Below are positions 53,560 through 61,207 of a DNA stretch of 64,000 bases, piece by piece. The notes under the pieces were generated by a model that had not been told where the DNA came from, ran no database searches, and saw only the letters and a list, made by a program, of their open reading frames with translations. This DNA comes from Yokenella regensburgei ATCC 49455 (GTDB lineage Bacteria; Pseudomonadota; Gammaproteobacteria; Enterobacterales; Enterobacteriaceae): NCBI RefSeq assembly GCF_000735455.1, contig NZ_JMPS01000020.1, positions 124,001-188,000 on the forward strand. Direction: 5' to 3'. Position 1 is the first letter of the stretch. The number at the start of each line of letters is the position of its first letter. Made by a program: the position numbers and the translations under genes.

Positions 53560-53757
53560 GTGACCAGTGCGGATGTCATCACCATTCTGAAAAAACAGGG
53601 CTGGATTCAGAAAAGAGTGAAAGGAAGCCACCATCAGTTTTGTCATCCCAATCTTCCTGGGCTCGTTACTGTCCCGCATCCCCGCAAAGACATAAAACCA
53701 GGCACTCTGGCGCAAATCTGGCGGCAAGCCGGAATTAAACCATCACGTGAGGAGTAA
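53560..53757 (+). CDS. hicA: HicA-type mRNA interferase toxin
   Basis: A 65-residue basic protein of the HicA/YcfA family with the dsRNA-binding-like fold. The catalytic histidine is in GSHHQF (His24 or His25), followed by VTVPHPRKDIKPGTLAQI. HicA toxins cleave mRNA independently of translation. The start is GTG at 53560 behind a G-rich site. hicB follows after 2 bp. A frame on the opposite strand and one in another frame here are shadows. Confidence 0.9.
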   Translation: MTSADVITILKKQGWIQKRVKGSHHQFCHPNLPGLVTVPHPRKDIKPGTLAQIWRQAGIKPSREE

Positions 53758-53759
53758 TC

Positions 53760-54167
53760 ATGTTTTATCCGGCTTACATTCATGCAGACCCAGACGGTAG
53801 TGCAAGTGGTTTTTTCCCCGATGTCCCGGGGTGTTATTTTGCCGGGGATACGCTGGATGAGGCATTTCAGGACGCAAAGAGCGCACTGGTAGCGCATTTT
53901 GAGCTGCTGTATGAAATGGAGGACGCGTTACCTGGACCGGGAGTGGTCGAAAAGCATCTGGAGACGCATCCGGAAGATTTCAGCGGTGGGCAATGGCTGC
54001 TGGTGGATATTAATATGAGCCAGTTCGACGGTCGTGCTGAGCGTATCAACATCACAATACCGCGACGTCTGCTCGTAAAAATTGATAGCTTCGTCAGCGA
54101 GCATTCTGACTTCGCTAATCGAAGTGCTTTTCTTGCTGAGGCAGCACGACGGGTGCTGCCTGGCTAG
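53760..54167 (+). CDS. hicB: HicB-type antitoxin with ribbon-helix-helix domain
   Basis: A 135-residue antitoxin. The N-terminal domain (about residues 1-60) is the degenerate RNase H-like HicB fold with GFFPDVPGCYFAGDTLDEA. The C-terminal part (about 92-133) is a ribbon-helix-helix with RINITIPRRLLVKIDSFV. HicB binds and neutralises HicA and probably represses its own promoter. It is 3 bp before the convergent GH127 gene stop. Confidence 0.92.
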   Translation: MFYPAYIHADPDGSASGFFPDVPGCYFAGDTLDEAFQDAKSALVAHFELLYEMEDALPGPGVVEKHLETHPEDFSGGQWLLVDINMSQFDGRAERINITIPRRLLVKIDSFVSEHSDFANRSAFLAEAARRVLPG

Positions 54168-54171
54168 TTCA

Positions 54172-56127
54172 TTACCCCTCATTCACCCAGACACGCATCT
54201 CACCTTCGCCGCGGTTTGCCCAACTGAACCACGGGATAAAGGTTAGCGTGTGGGGCTGAGATTCTGCGGGGGCGTGGTCGTACTGCCACAGCGGCTGAGT
54301 TTCAGCGGAGCGAGCCGTACGTTTCACACCGTCGGCCTGAATCAGCACCTGATGCGCCAGAACGCCTCTGCCTTCGAGCAGGCGGAAGGTGGCATCTTTG
54401 GGTAGCCACAGGTTATGGAGTTCTTCCCCGTTGTCAGCCTGCTCCAGGCAGTAGACCAGCGGTCCACGCTGTATGGCGATTTTTCCTGCGGCGTGGCGCA
54501 TTAGTGGATTGGCGTAAACGCGGCGCACCGGCATGGGCAGCGTCAACAGGAGCTTGTCGCCCTCCTGCCAGTCGCGGGTGATGTGCAGATAACCTTTTCG
54601 CGGCAGCAGCGGGATTTCTTCACCATTCAGCATGACCTGTACGTTGACACACCAGTCGGGGATACGCAGAGCCAGAGTGTGGTTAACCGTATCGGGTGAC
54701 TCCACGGTAATGCTGACCTGCTCCTGCCACGGATAATCACCGCTGATATGTAAACGAAGCGCATGGCCAGCGACCGGGATCTCCACGCTGTTGCCAATGT
54801 AGAGGTTGATGTACAGCGCCTCGTCGCGTGAGGTGTAGAGGTAATGACCAAGTGAAGTGAGCACGCGGGCGATGTTGGGCGGGCAGCAGGCGCAGCCAAA
54901 CCAGCGCTGGCGCACGGGCTTGATGTGGTCATAGATGTGGTTAAATTTCAGCGAGTTGGGATGCACTTCCAGGGGATTTACGTAGAAGAAGTGCTTGCCG
55001 TCGAGCGCCATGCCGCCGAGCACGGTGTTGTACAACGCGCGCTCCATGACGTCGGCATAGCGGCTGTCGGCCTCCATCTCCAGCATCCGGCGGGCAAACA
55101 TCATCAGGCCAATCGAGGCACAGCTTTCTGCATACACCGTATCGTTTGGTAGATCGTAATCACTACTAAAGGCCTCGCCGCTGCTCTGTGAGCCGATGCC
55201 TCCGGTGATGTACAGCTGCCGAGATGCCATGTTGTCCCACAGGCGCAGGCAATTCTGGCGCTTCTGCTCATCCTGGCTCAGGCGGGCAAGGTGCGCCACG
55301 CCGGTCATCAGATAGACGAAGCGCACCGCGTGGCCGATGGCCGTTTGCTGTTCGGCAAGCGGTAAGTGCGCCTGGCTGTAAGCCTTATCTTTGACCATCC
55401 ACGCCGGGCCATAGTTATGCCACCAGGAGGTTTTGCCGCGTTTTTCATATTCAATATCGTAAAAATGTGGCTGAGTTCCCCGCTGTTCGACGAAGTACTT
55501 CACAAGGTGCATATAGCGCGACTCGCGGGTTACTTCGTATAAGCGCATCAGCGCCAGCTCAATTTCCGGATGCCCCGGATAGCCGTGAAGCTGATGTTCA
55601 GCGGGGCCGAAAGTGCGGTCGATGTGGTCCGCCAGGCGACAGACCACGTCCAACAGCCGGCGCTTTCCGGTGGCCTGGAAGAAGGCTACGCCTGCTTCAA
55701 TCATGTGTCCGGCGCAGTACAACTCGTGACATTCAGCCAGGTTAGTCCAGCGTTTTTCCGGCGCTTTCACCGTAAACCAGGTGTTCAGGTAACCATCATC
55801 GCACTGGGCGGCCGCGACCAGCGCAATGACCTCATCGGCGGTTTTCTCAAGCTCTGGATCCGGCTTTTGGCACAGGGACCAGGCCACTGCCTCCAGCCAC
55901 TTCGCGACGTCGCTGTCCTGAAAAATCATGCCGAAAAATTCGCCTTCCTGCAGCCCGGCAGCAATACGGAAATTGGCTATCGCATGGCTCGGGTCAGCCT
56001 CCGGAATGCGGTCATTGAGGGCGTCCCACTGATAGGGAATAACAATGTCCCGAACCAGCTGCTGGTACTTACCCAGGAAAGGATCGCTGACGCTGAGTTT
56101 ATGCAGATTCACTTCCACCACGGACAT
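54172..56127 (-). CDS. GH127-family beta-L-arabinofuranosidase-like enzyme
   Basis: A 651-residue protein (start MSVVEVNLHKLSVSD at 56127, with AAGGAG upstream) of the DUF1680/GH127 family. Characterised members release beta-L-arabinofuranose. Residues matching the zinc site of the Bifidobacterium enzyme are visible: Glu334 and Cys336 in YAESCAS, and Cys414-Cys415 in GCACCPPN. Glu318 aligns with the proposed acid/base. There is no signal peptide, so it is cytoplasmic. It is downstream of a GPH sugar transporter in the same direction. The exact linkage and sugar are inferred from the family. Confidence 0.88.
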   Translation of the reverse strand: MSVVEVNLHKLSVSDPFLGKYQQLVRDIVIPYQWDALNDRIPEADPSHAIANFRIAAGLQEGEFFGMIFQDSDVAKWLEAVAWSLCQKPDPELEKTADEVIALVAAAQCDDGYLNTWFTVKAPEKRWTNLAECHELYCAGHMIEAGVAFFQATGKRRLLDVVCRLADHIDRTFGPAEHQLHGYPGHPEIELALMRLYEVTRESRYMHLVKYFVEQRGTQPHFYDIEYEKRGKTSWWHNYGPAWMVKDKAYSQAHLPLAEQQTAIGHAVRFVYLMTGVAHLARLSQDEQKRQNCLRLWDNMASRQLYITGGIGSQSSGEAFSSDYDLPNDTVYAESCASIGLMMFARRMLEMEADSRYADVMERALYNTVLGGMALDGKHFFYVNPLEVHPNSLKFNHIYDHIKPVRQRWFGCACCPPNIARVLTSLGHYLYTSRDEALYINLYIGNSVEIPVAGHALRLHISGDYPWQEQVSITVESPDTVNHTLALRIPDWCVNVQVMLNGEEIPLLPRKGYLHITRDWQEGDKLLLTLPMPVRRVYANPLMRHAAGKIAIQRGPLVYCLEQADNGEELHNLWLPKDATFRLLEGRGVLAHQVLIQADGVKRTARSAETQPLWQYDHAPAESQPHTLTFIPWFSWANRGEGEMRVWVNEG

Positions 56128-56137
56128 AAGGTTCTCC

Positions 56138-57538
56138 TTAAGACTGAACATGACGCTGGCGCAAATCGTTCGCCATACGCGCCATCATTGGGTTATTGAG
56201 CTTGCAGGCGCGTATTGTGAAGGCCAGCAGCAGGTGGAACAGGGCGGGTAGCAGGGTTTCCATCATGGTGATCCCCTGCAACGATGACGGGGTCTGGTTC
56301 CCGGCTCCGGGCTGATAAGCCACGAAGATAAACACCAGACTGATGATGCCAGCGCTGGAGGCCCATGCGAGCTTGATGCAAAACAGGTTGAAGGCGAAGT
56401 TCATTCCCGAGGAACGCACGCCGGTTTTCCATTCGCCGTAGTCATCGGCAAAGGCCATCAGGGAGAAATGCAGCGGCAGCGTGAACCCAAGGATAATGCC
56501 ATTGCCGAGGATCACCACAAGCCACAGGGTTTGCCAGGCGGGACCGGTGGGCAGGCACCACATCCCGACGGCGAGCAGTGCCAGTACCAGGTTGGTGTAG
56601 TAATAGAGCCTGACGGTGTCGAAACGGCGCGATAGTGGATTGACGAGGACCGAACCCAGAATAGCGGCTAAAGTGACCATCGTGAAAAAAAGCGAGGTGT
56701 AGGCGGTACTGCCCTCCAGCACATAGGTGATGAAGTACATGTAGCCCCCGCCGCGAATGTTAAATACGTTGATGAGCAAAAAAGACATGACCAGCATCAG
56801 CAGCAACTGGTCATTCTTGCGCAGCCCGGAGAGGTGTTCGCGCAGAGTGAATTTCCCCATCATCGCCAGCGGGACACGTTCACGGACCCAGAAAAAGCAG
56901 CACAGGAACATCACCACCGCCACGGCGCACAGAACCCCTACGCCAAGCTGGTAGCCCCGTGCCGCATCACCCTGGCCCAGCTCAGCAACCAGCCATGGCA
57001 GGCCGACAGAGACCAAAAACCCCGCCACGCCGCAGAGAACAAATCGCCACGACTGGCAGGAAATCACTTCGCTATGGCGGGTGGTCATGGTGTTGATAAG
57101 CGCGCAGTAGGGGACGTTAATGGCGGTGTAGCCCACTGATAACAATAGATAAGTCGCGAAAGCCCAGGCAATTTTTACGCTCATGCTGGCTTCCGGTATG
57201 GTAAAGGTCAGCACGCCAATGACGCCGATGGGGAGTGCAGCCCATAGCTGCCAGGGGCGAAAGCGACCCCAGCAGCTTTGCGTGCGGTCCGCAATCACCC
57301 CCATGACGGGGTCAGAGATCGCGTCAAATACGCGAAGAGCGATAAACAAGGTGCCGACTAATGCAGGTGTCAGTCCAAAAATGTCGGTATAGAAAAAGGT
57401 CAGAAAATTCATGATAAGACAGGTGATGACGGTTCCCCCGGCATCGCCCAGCCCATAGCCAATTTTTTCCCGCACGGAAAGCCTGTCGGCGGAGGTCAGT
57501 GGCACCGGGCCCGTTGTGGCAATCGGTGTTGAAGTCAT
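56138..57538 (-). CDS. GPH-family (MFS) glycoside/cation symporter
   Basis: A 466-residue polytopic protein with about 12 membrane helices of the glycoside-pentoside-hexuronide family (relatives YicJ, MelB, XynB-linked transporters). The N-terminal [12 protein letters not shown] and [23 protein letters not shown] are typical of the cation-site region. It precedes the GH127 gene by 10 bp, so it likely imports the arabinofuranosyl oligosaccharide that GH127 cuts. It is divergent from the AraC-type regulator. Confidence 0.88.
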   Translation of the reverse strand: MTSTPIATTGPVPLTSADRLSVREKIGYGLGDAGGTVITCLIMNFLTFFYTDIFGLTPALVGTLFIALRVFDAISDPVMGVIADRTQSCWGRFRPWQLWAALPIGVIGVLTFTIPEASMSVKIAWAFATYLLLSVGYTAINVPYCALINTMTTRHSEVISCQSWRFVLCGVAGFLVSVGLPWLVAELGQGDAARGYQLGVGVLCAVAVVMFLCCFFWVRERVPLAMMGKFTLREHLSGLRKNDQLLLMLVMSFLLINVFNIRGGGYMYFITYVLEGSTAYTSLFFTMVTLAAILGSVLVNPLSRRFDTVRLYYYTNLVLALLAVGMWCLPTGPAWQTLWLVVILGNGIILGFTLPLHFSLMAFADDYGEWKTGVRSSGMNFAFNLFCIKLAWASSAGIISLVFIFVAYQPGAGNQTPSSLQGITMMETLLPALFHLLLAFTIRACKLNNPMMARMANDLRQRHVQS

Positions 57539-57701
57539 AGGGTACTCCTCACTTTGTAGGGTGGGATTTTCTTATTTGTGTTGTGTACCCGAATAATTCT
57601 GCCTGGAATAACGAAGGCAACAAGGGAAGGGAAAAGTATAAAAAGATAACGATTCCGACCTGATGATAAATCTGTGAAGCCGATCGAGGGTTTTTAATAA
57701 A

Positions 57702-57718
57702 TTTGATTAATAATCAAA
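57702..57718. promoter_or_regulatory. Perfect 17-bp palindrome upstream of the AraC-type gene
   Basis: TTTGATTA-A-TAATCAAA is a perfect 8-bp inverted repeat with a single central base, in the 227-bp divergent gap and 47 bp before the regulator ATG. It is a candidate operator or leader element. No other gene is present in the gap. Confidence 0.45.
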
Positions 57719-57765
57719 GAGAAAGAACTGTTTTTCATCAATTATTAACGGGAATATACATATCC

Positions 57766-58587
57766 ATGCTTGAATTATCCATAGCGCTTCCGCTTAGCGT
57801 ACAAAACGGCGGATTGTTTATTTCCCGGGGAGTGGGAAGTCATCCGGCAAGGAAATTATCCTCCTGGGAATTAATTTATGTTGAGAAAGGGACGCTGACG
57901 CTACGCGAAGAAGAACAGACTTTTACGGTCAACGCCGGAGAAAGTTTGCTGCTCTGGCCCCACCGGCGGCATGTTGGGGTAGGGGAATTTCCGGATGATC
58001 TTAAGTTTTACTGGCTGCATTTTGAACTGACTGATAATTGCAGCGCGATGACGAATAAGCAGATGCCGATGCGGCTTCCACAGCATTTACGGGTCAACGA
58101 TCCACAGTACGTCGTGTCGTTGTTTCGGCAATTTTTGCATGAGCAGGAGAATATTCATCGCAGTATCGCTCTGGATTTCATTTTATTACTTATACTGCAA
58201 CAGATATCGGTATCGGCATTCAGCGATCCCCTCCGGGATGGGCGCGGTATGGCGCTGGCGTATCGGGCACAACAGATAATTCGTACACAGTATCATTTAC
58301 CGTTGAGCACCTCCGGAATGGCGGCAGAATTACATTGCAATGCTGATTATCTTGGGCGTGTTTATCGCCGTGTATTTCGCCTGACGCTGACGGAAGCTAT
58401 CCACCGTCAGCGGATCATCGCGGCAGAAAAGCAGCTCATTAGCAATTCTGCCTCACTAAAAGAGGTTGCTCTGTGCTGCGGGTTTAATGATGTTGGTTAT
58501 TTTCGCCAGATATTCAAAAAACACACCGGAATGACGCCAGCCGGCTGGAAACGACGTTACTGCAAAGAACATATTAACTCCGGATAA
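57766..58587 (+). CDS. AraC-family transcriptional regulator
   Basis: A 273-residue regulator (start MLELSIALPLS at 57766; a TTG start 63 bp upstream is the alternative). The N-terminal cupin-like effector domain (about residues 1-150, with GESLLLWPHRRHVG) is followed by an AraC/XylS double helix-turn-helix (about 170-265), with CNADYLGRVYRRVFRLTLTE and VALCCGFNDVGYFRQIFKK. It is divergent from the GPH transporter-GH127 pair and is presumably its activator, responding to an arabinoside or similar sugar. Confidence 0.92.
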   Translation: MLELSIALPLSVQNGGLFISRGVGSHPARKLSSWELIYVEKGTLTLREEEQTFTVNAGESLLLWPHRRHVGVGEFPDDLKFYWLHFELTDNCSAMTNKQMPMRLPQHLRVNDPQYVVSLFRQFLHEQENIHRSIALDFILLLILQQISVSAFSDPLRDGRGMALAYRAQQIIRTQYHLPLSTSGMAAELHCNADYLGRVYRRVFRLTLTEAIHRQRIIAAEKQLISNSASLKEVALCCGFNDVGYFRQIFKKHTGMTPAGWKRRYCKEHINSG

Positions 58588-58912
58588 TGGGTGAGCATTC
58601 ACGAGCTCGTAGAGTTATTGACTGTAATTTGCGATTAATAAGGCGTCTTGTCTTGAGTTGTTGGCGTAATCTAAATCAGCAGGATTTTATTACCAGTTTT
58701 ATTGCAACTCAGATAGTTATCGTTAGTGGTTTGATTTTAGTCCAGATGATAGGCTGTTTTTATCTATCGGAAGCGCGAGTGATAGCGTTGTCACTCATCT
58801 ATTGAAAATGAGTTTCAGCAAATTATAATAACGGATAAAAATTGTATGGATTACGAGCCGTAAATATTTCTCAATGCTCCTGGTCGGTTCAATTTTAAAT
58901 GAGTATTTGACT
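58588..58912. other. A/T-rich gap with no supported gene
   Basis: This 325-bp stretch after the AraC gene has one open frame of 72 codons (58587-58805) without a ribosome binding site or family features. I see no terminator with a T-tract. It presumably contains the promoter of the winged-helix gene that follows. Confidence 0.5.
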
Positions 58913-59325
58913 ATGGAATATTATCTGCACGGATTCATGATTGGCAAAGAGGTTCATGTCGATATTGCTAATAAACGGGCTTATCGGATTCCGGTTAGTA
59001 ACTCTGACAAAACGGTAATGTTTGCCTCGGTTTTTTTAATAAAACGATGCTACGTCTATTTCTATATATGCTGATGCATGCCGATGAGCGCCATGTATCC
59101 AGGGATGAGCTGTTTTCGCACGTCTGGGAAGAGCATAATTTGAGTCCTTCCACCCAGCGCTTGTGGCAGGTTGTCAGCAATCTTAATAAAAAGCTGTCAG
59201 TACTTGGCCTGCCCGCCGATTTTATTCTTAGCACCAAAGGCTGTGGTTATTTTGTCAATCATCAGGGTGTCATTCCACTCTATTACCAGGCCACGGAACC
59301 GCCTCTCTCCATCGCCATGAGTTGA
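58913..59325 (+). pseudogene. Winged-helix transcriptional regulator interrupted by a -1 frameshift
   Basis: The first frame, from ATG 58913 (MEYYLHGFMIGKEVHVD), reads to about 59035. The rest of the domain (MLRLFLYMLMHADERHV, with LFSHVWEEHNLSPST recognition-helix region and LSTKGCGYFVN wing) is in the -1 frame up to 59325. Joined, they give a protein of about 138 residues like OmpR/CadC-type winged-helix regulators. The break is at G GTT TTT TTA (59030-59038), which contains the slippery heptamer U UUU UUA. It is therefore a one-base deletion in a T-run, a programmed frameshift, a phase-variable tract or a sequencing error. It is convergent with the adjacent outer-membrane transporter gene. 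Confidence 0.75.
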
Positions 59326-59359
59326 GATCTGGGGTGTGATGTCGCCACCGGATTTTTTT

Positions 59360-59389
59360 CCCCAGCACGTTTGTGGCTGGGGTTTTTTT
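59360..59389 (+). terminator. Intrinsic terminator after the winged-helix gene
   Basis: A 7-bp perfect stem (CCCCAGC/GCTGGGG) with a 9-nt loop is followed by TTTTTTT. It reads rightward and ends 11 bp before the convergent transporter gene. Confidence 0.85.
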
Positions 59390-59400
59390 ATGTTTGAGCT

Positions 59401-61119
59401 TTAGCGCAGGTTATTAAAGTTCCACGTAAAGGTCAGGCTGTAACGCCAGTCCCTGTTATTGCTGTCGGATGGTACGTCGCCCACGGGGCGCGCCGCTTCA
59501 ACTGTCACGGTGTAATGTTTGTTATCTCCCACCGTCACCCCCGTGGCGATAGAGCCTAAACGCTGATGCCGATAACCCGGCTGGTTGAACCATGTCTGTG
59601 CGGTGTCGGCCAGTACATAAGGCTGAACGGTTGCCAGCCACTGGCTCTCTTTACGCATGTGCAGATACCGTAGCTCTACCTGCCCGCCGTAGCCGTAATC
59701 GCCGGTCGCCTCGCCGTCCTGATAGCCGCGCCCATAGCGCTGAGCACCGAAGGAGACGCGCTCTGGCTCGGGTAAATCGTTATCGCTCCAGTCGCCTTCC
59801 CATGATGTCGACAGGCGTAATTTGTCGGTCATCATCCAGGCGGCATCCAGATTGCCTTTCCATAGCGTAAAACCGAGGTCGGTGCCCTGCGATGGGTTGG
59901 CGCTGGCACCCGCGCCATCAATCCCCTGACGCAGGGTTAATTTGCCGCTGACGCTCGCTTTATCAAAAGCCTGCAATCCGTTCATGCCCAGCTCCAGCGC
60001 CGGATAGCGCACACGTTGGTGCTGTGTATCGAGCTGGAATTTCTGATCCAGAATCTGGGCCTGCAGGGCATAGTCGTTGCGCTTGTCGGTGTAATCGATA
60101 CCGCCGTTGACGCTGAACTGGCGCTTTTGCGTCAATAACACCGGGTAGTCAAAGCTCACCCCGCCGTTGTACTGGGTGGATTTCTGTTTGGCATCAACGG
60201 TGATGTTATTGGGCAGATACAACAGCGGCGTATAGTCACGCGGGTTTTCCTGGTAATAGCTGCCCTTGAGGTGCATGGCCAGTCCATCGTCATTGAGGAA
60301 CTGCTGGTAGTTGAGGCCAACGTAGGTTTTGCGCGTGTCTTTATCGAGCGGAATCAGGGTCGCGAGCCCCAGCTGGTCGCCGTAGCTGGTCAGGTTGCTC
60401 AGCGTGCCGTTGACCAGTGCCAGGTTTTGTCCTTTGCGGGTATCCACCGTGGAGGAGAAATCCCAGATGTGCGGCTGCTCGCCCTGAACCTGCATCACGC
60501 CGGCGCCATAAATATTTTTTGGCAGTTGTGCGTTGGCGGTGACGGGCACGTCCGGCGTGCGGGTCATCAGCAGGCTGTTGCGATCGAATGTCGCCTGGGT
60601 CAGCGGTTTTTCCTGCATGATTTTTTCTGCCAGTCGCTGCAGGCGTGCGGCGATATTCGGGTTGTTGGTTTTGATGTCGGTATGAGCGATATACCCTTCA
60701 ACCAGCACGATTTTTATCGTGCCATTATGGAAATTGTCGTCCGGAAGCCAGGCGTAGGAGAGCGGGTATCCATCTGCCCGGTAGCGGGCGGTAATATCGT
60801 TGACCAGCCCAATTATCGTTTTCAGTGGGACTGTTTTTTTAGCATATGGCCGGAAAGGTGCGAGCAACGACGGCAGGGAATAAACCGTACCGCCAACAAA
60901 CTGGACGTGGTTAACCTGCACCGGCGTCTGCGGCGTCAATTTTGTTTCAGGTTTGCTGACGCTAACCTGAGTTCGTGGGGTGGGTGATACGCCCGGAGGC
61001 GCAATGCCGTTGGCCGCTTTTGCCGGATTATTATGATCGATAAGGGCAGGTAAGGTATCGGCGCGCGCCAGTGACAGTAACACGCAACTCGCCAGAGCAG
61101 AGTAAAGAGGGAATTTCAT
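59401..61119 (-). CDS. FhaC/ShlB-type two-partner secretion transporter (TpsB)
   Basis: A 572-residue Omp85-superfamily protein. A signal peptide (about residues 1-20, cleavage SLARA/D) is followed by a proline-rich linker, POTRA 1 (about 69-143, VQVNHVQFVGG to IKIVLVEGYI) and POTRA 2 (to about 215), then a 16-strand barrel. The L6-type tip motif is visible as RYGRGYQDGEATGDYG. It should sit in the outer membrane and move a partner to the surface. Unusually, its neighbour is not a TpsA exoprotein but a Ser/Gly-rich lipoprotein, separated by an intrinsic terminator. The C-terminus ends NFNNLR, not in the usual aromatic residue. Confidence 0.88.
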   Translation of the reverse strand: MKFPLYSALASCVLLSLARADTLPALIDHNNPAKAANGIAPPGVSPTPRTQVSVSKPETKLTPQTPVQVNHVQFVGGTVYSLPSLLAPFRPYAKKTVPLKTIIGLVNDITARYRADGYPLSYAWLPDDNFHNGTIKIVLVEGYIAHTDIKTNNPNIAARLQRLAEKIMQEKPLTQATFDRNSLLMTRTPDVPVTANAQLPKNIYGAGVMQVQGEQPHIWDFSSTVDTRKGQNLALVNGTLSNLTSYGDQLGLATLIPLDKDTRKTYVGLNYQQFLNDDGLAMHLKGSYYQENPRDYTPLLYLPNNITVDAKQKSTQYNGGVSFDYPVLLTQKRQFSVNGGIDYTDKRNDYALQAQILDQKFQLDTQHQRVRYPALELGMNGLQAFDKASVSGKLTLRQGIDGAGASANPSQGTDLGFTLWKGNLDAAWMMTDKLRLSTSWEGDWSDNDLPEPERVSFGAQRYGRGYQDGEATGDYGYGGQVELRYLHMRKESQWLATVQPYVLADTAQTWFNQPGYRHQRLGSIATGVTVGDNKHYTVTVEAARPVGDVPSDSNNRDWRYSLTFTWNFNNLR

Positions 61120-61174
61120 TATGCGATCCTTCGTATACTGGCCCGCCGGGGCGAGCTGCCATTGCTGTTAAGCG

Positions 61175-61203
61175 AAAAAAAGGTACCCCCCGAGGGGGGC
61201 ACC
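61175..61203 (-). terminator. Intrinsic terminator between lipoprotein and TpsB genes
   Basis: Read leftward, the stem pairs 61203-61201 and 61199-61194 with 61184-61182 and 61191-61186 (GGT, one mismatch, then six C-G pairs, loop of 2). It is followed by seven T (complement of A at 61175-61181). It lies 5 bp after the lipoprotein stop and 56 bp before the TpsB start, so only readthrough transcripts would include TpsB. Confidence 0.8.
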
Positions 61204-61207
61204 GGAA

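Noticed and set aside
53523-53738. 71-codon frame overlapping hicA
   Set aside because: It is in a different frame from HicA, which has clear family motifs and couples to hicB.
58587-58805. 72-codon open frame after the AraC gene
   Set aside because: It starts on the last base of the upstream stop codon with no ribosome binding site, and no recognisable family; composition fits A/T-rich non-coding DNA.
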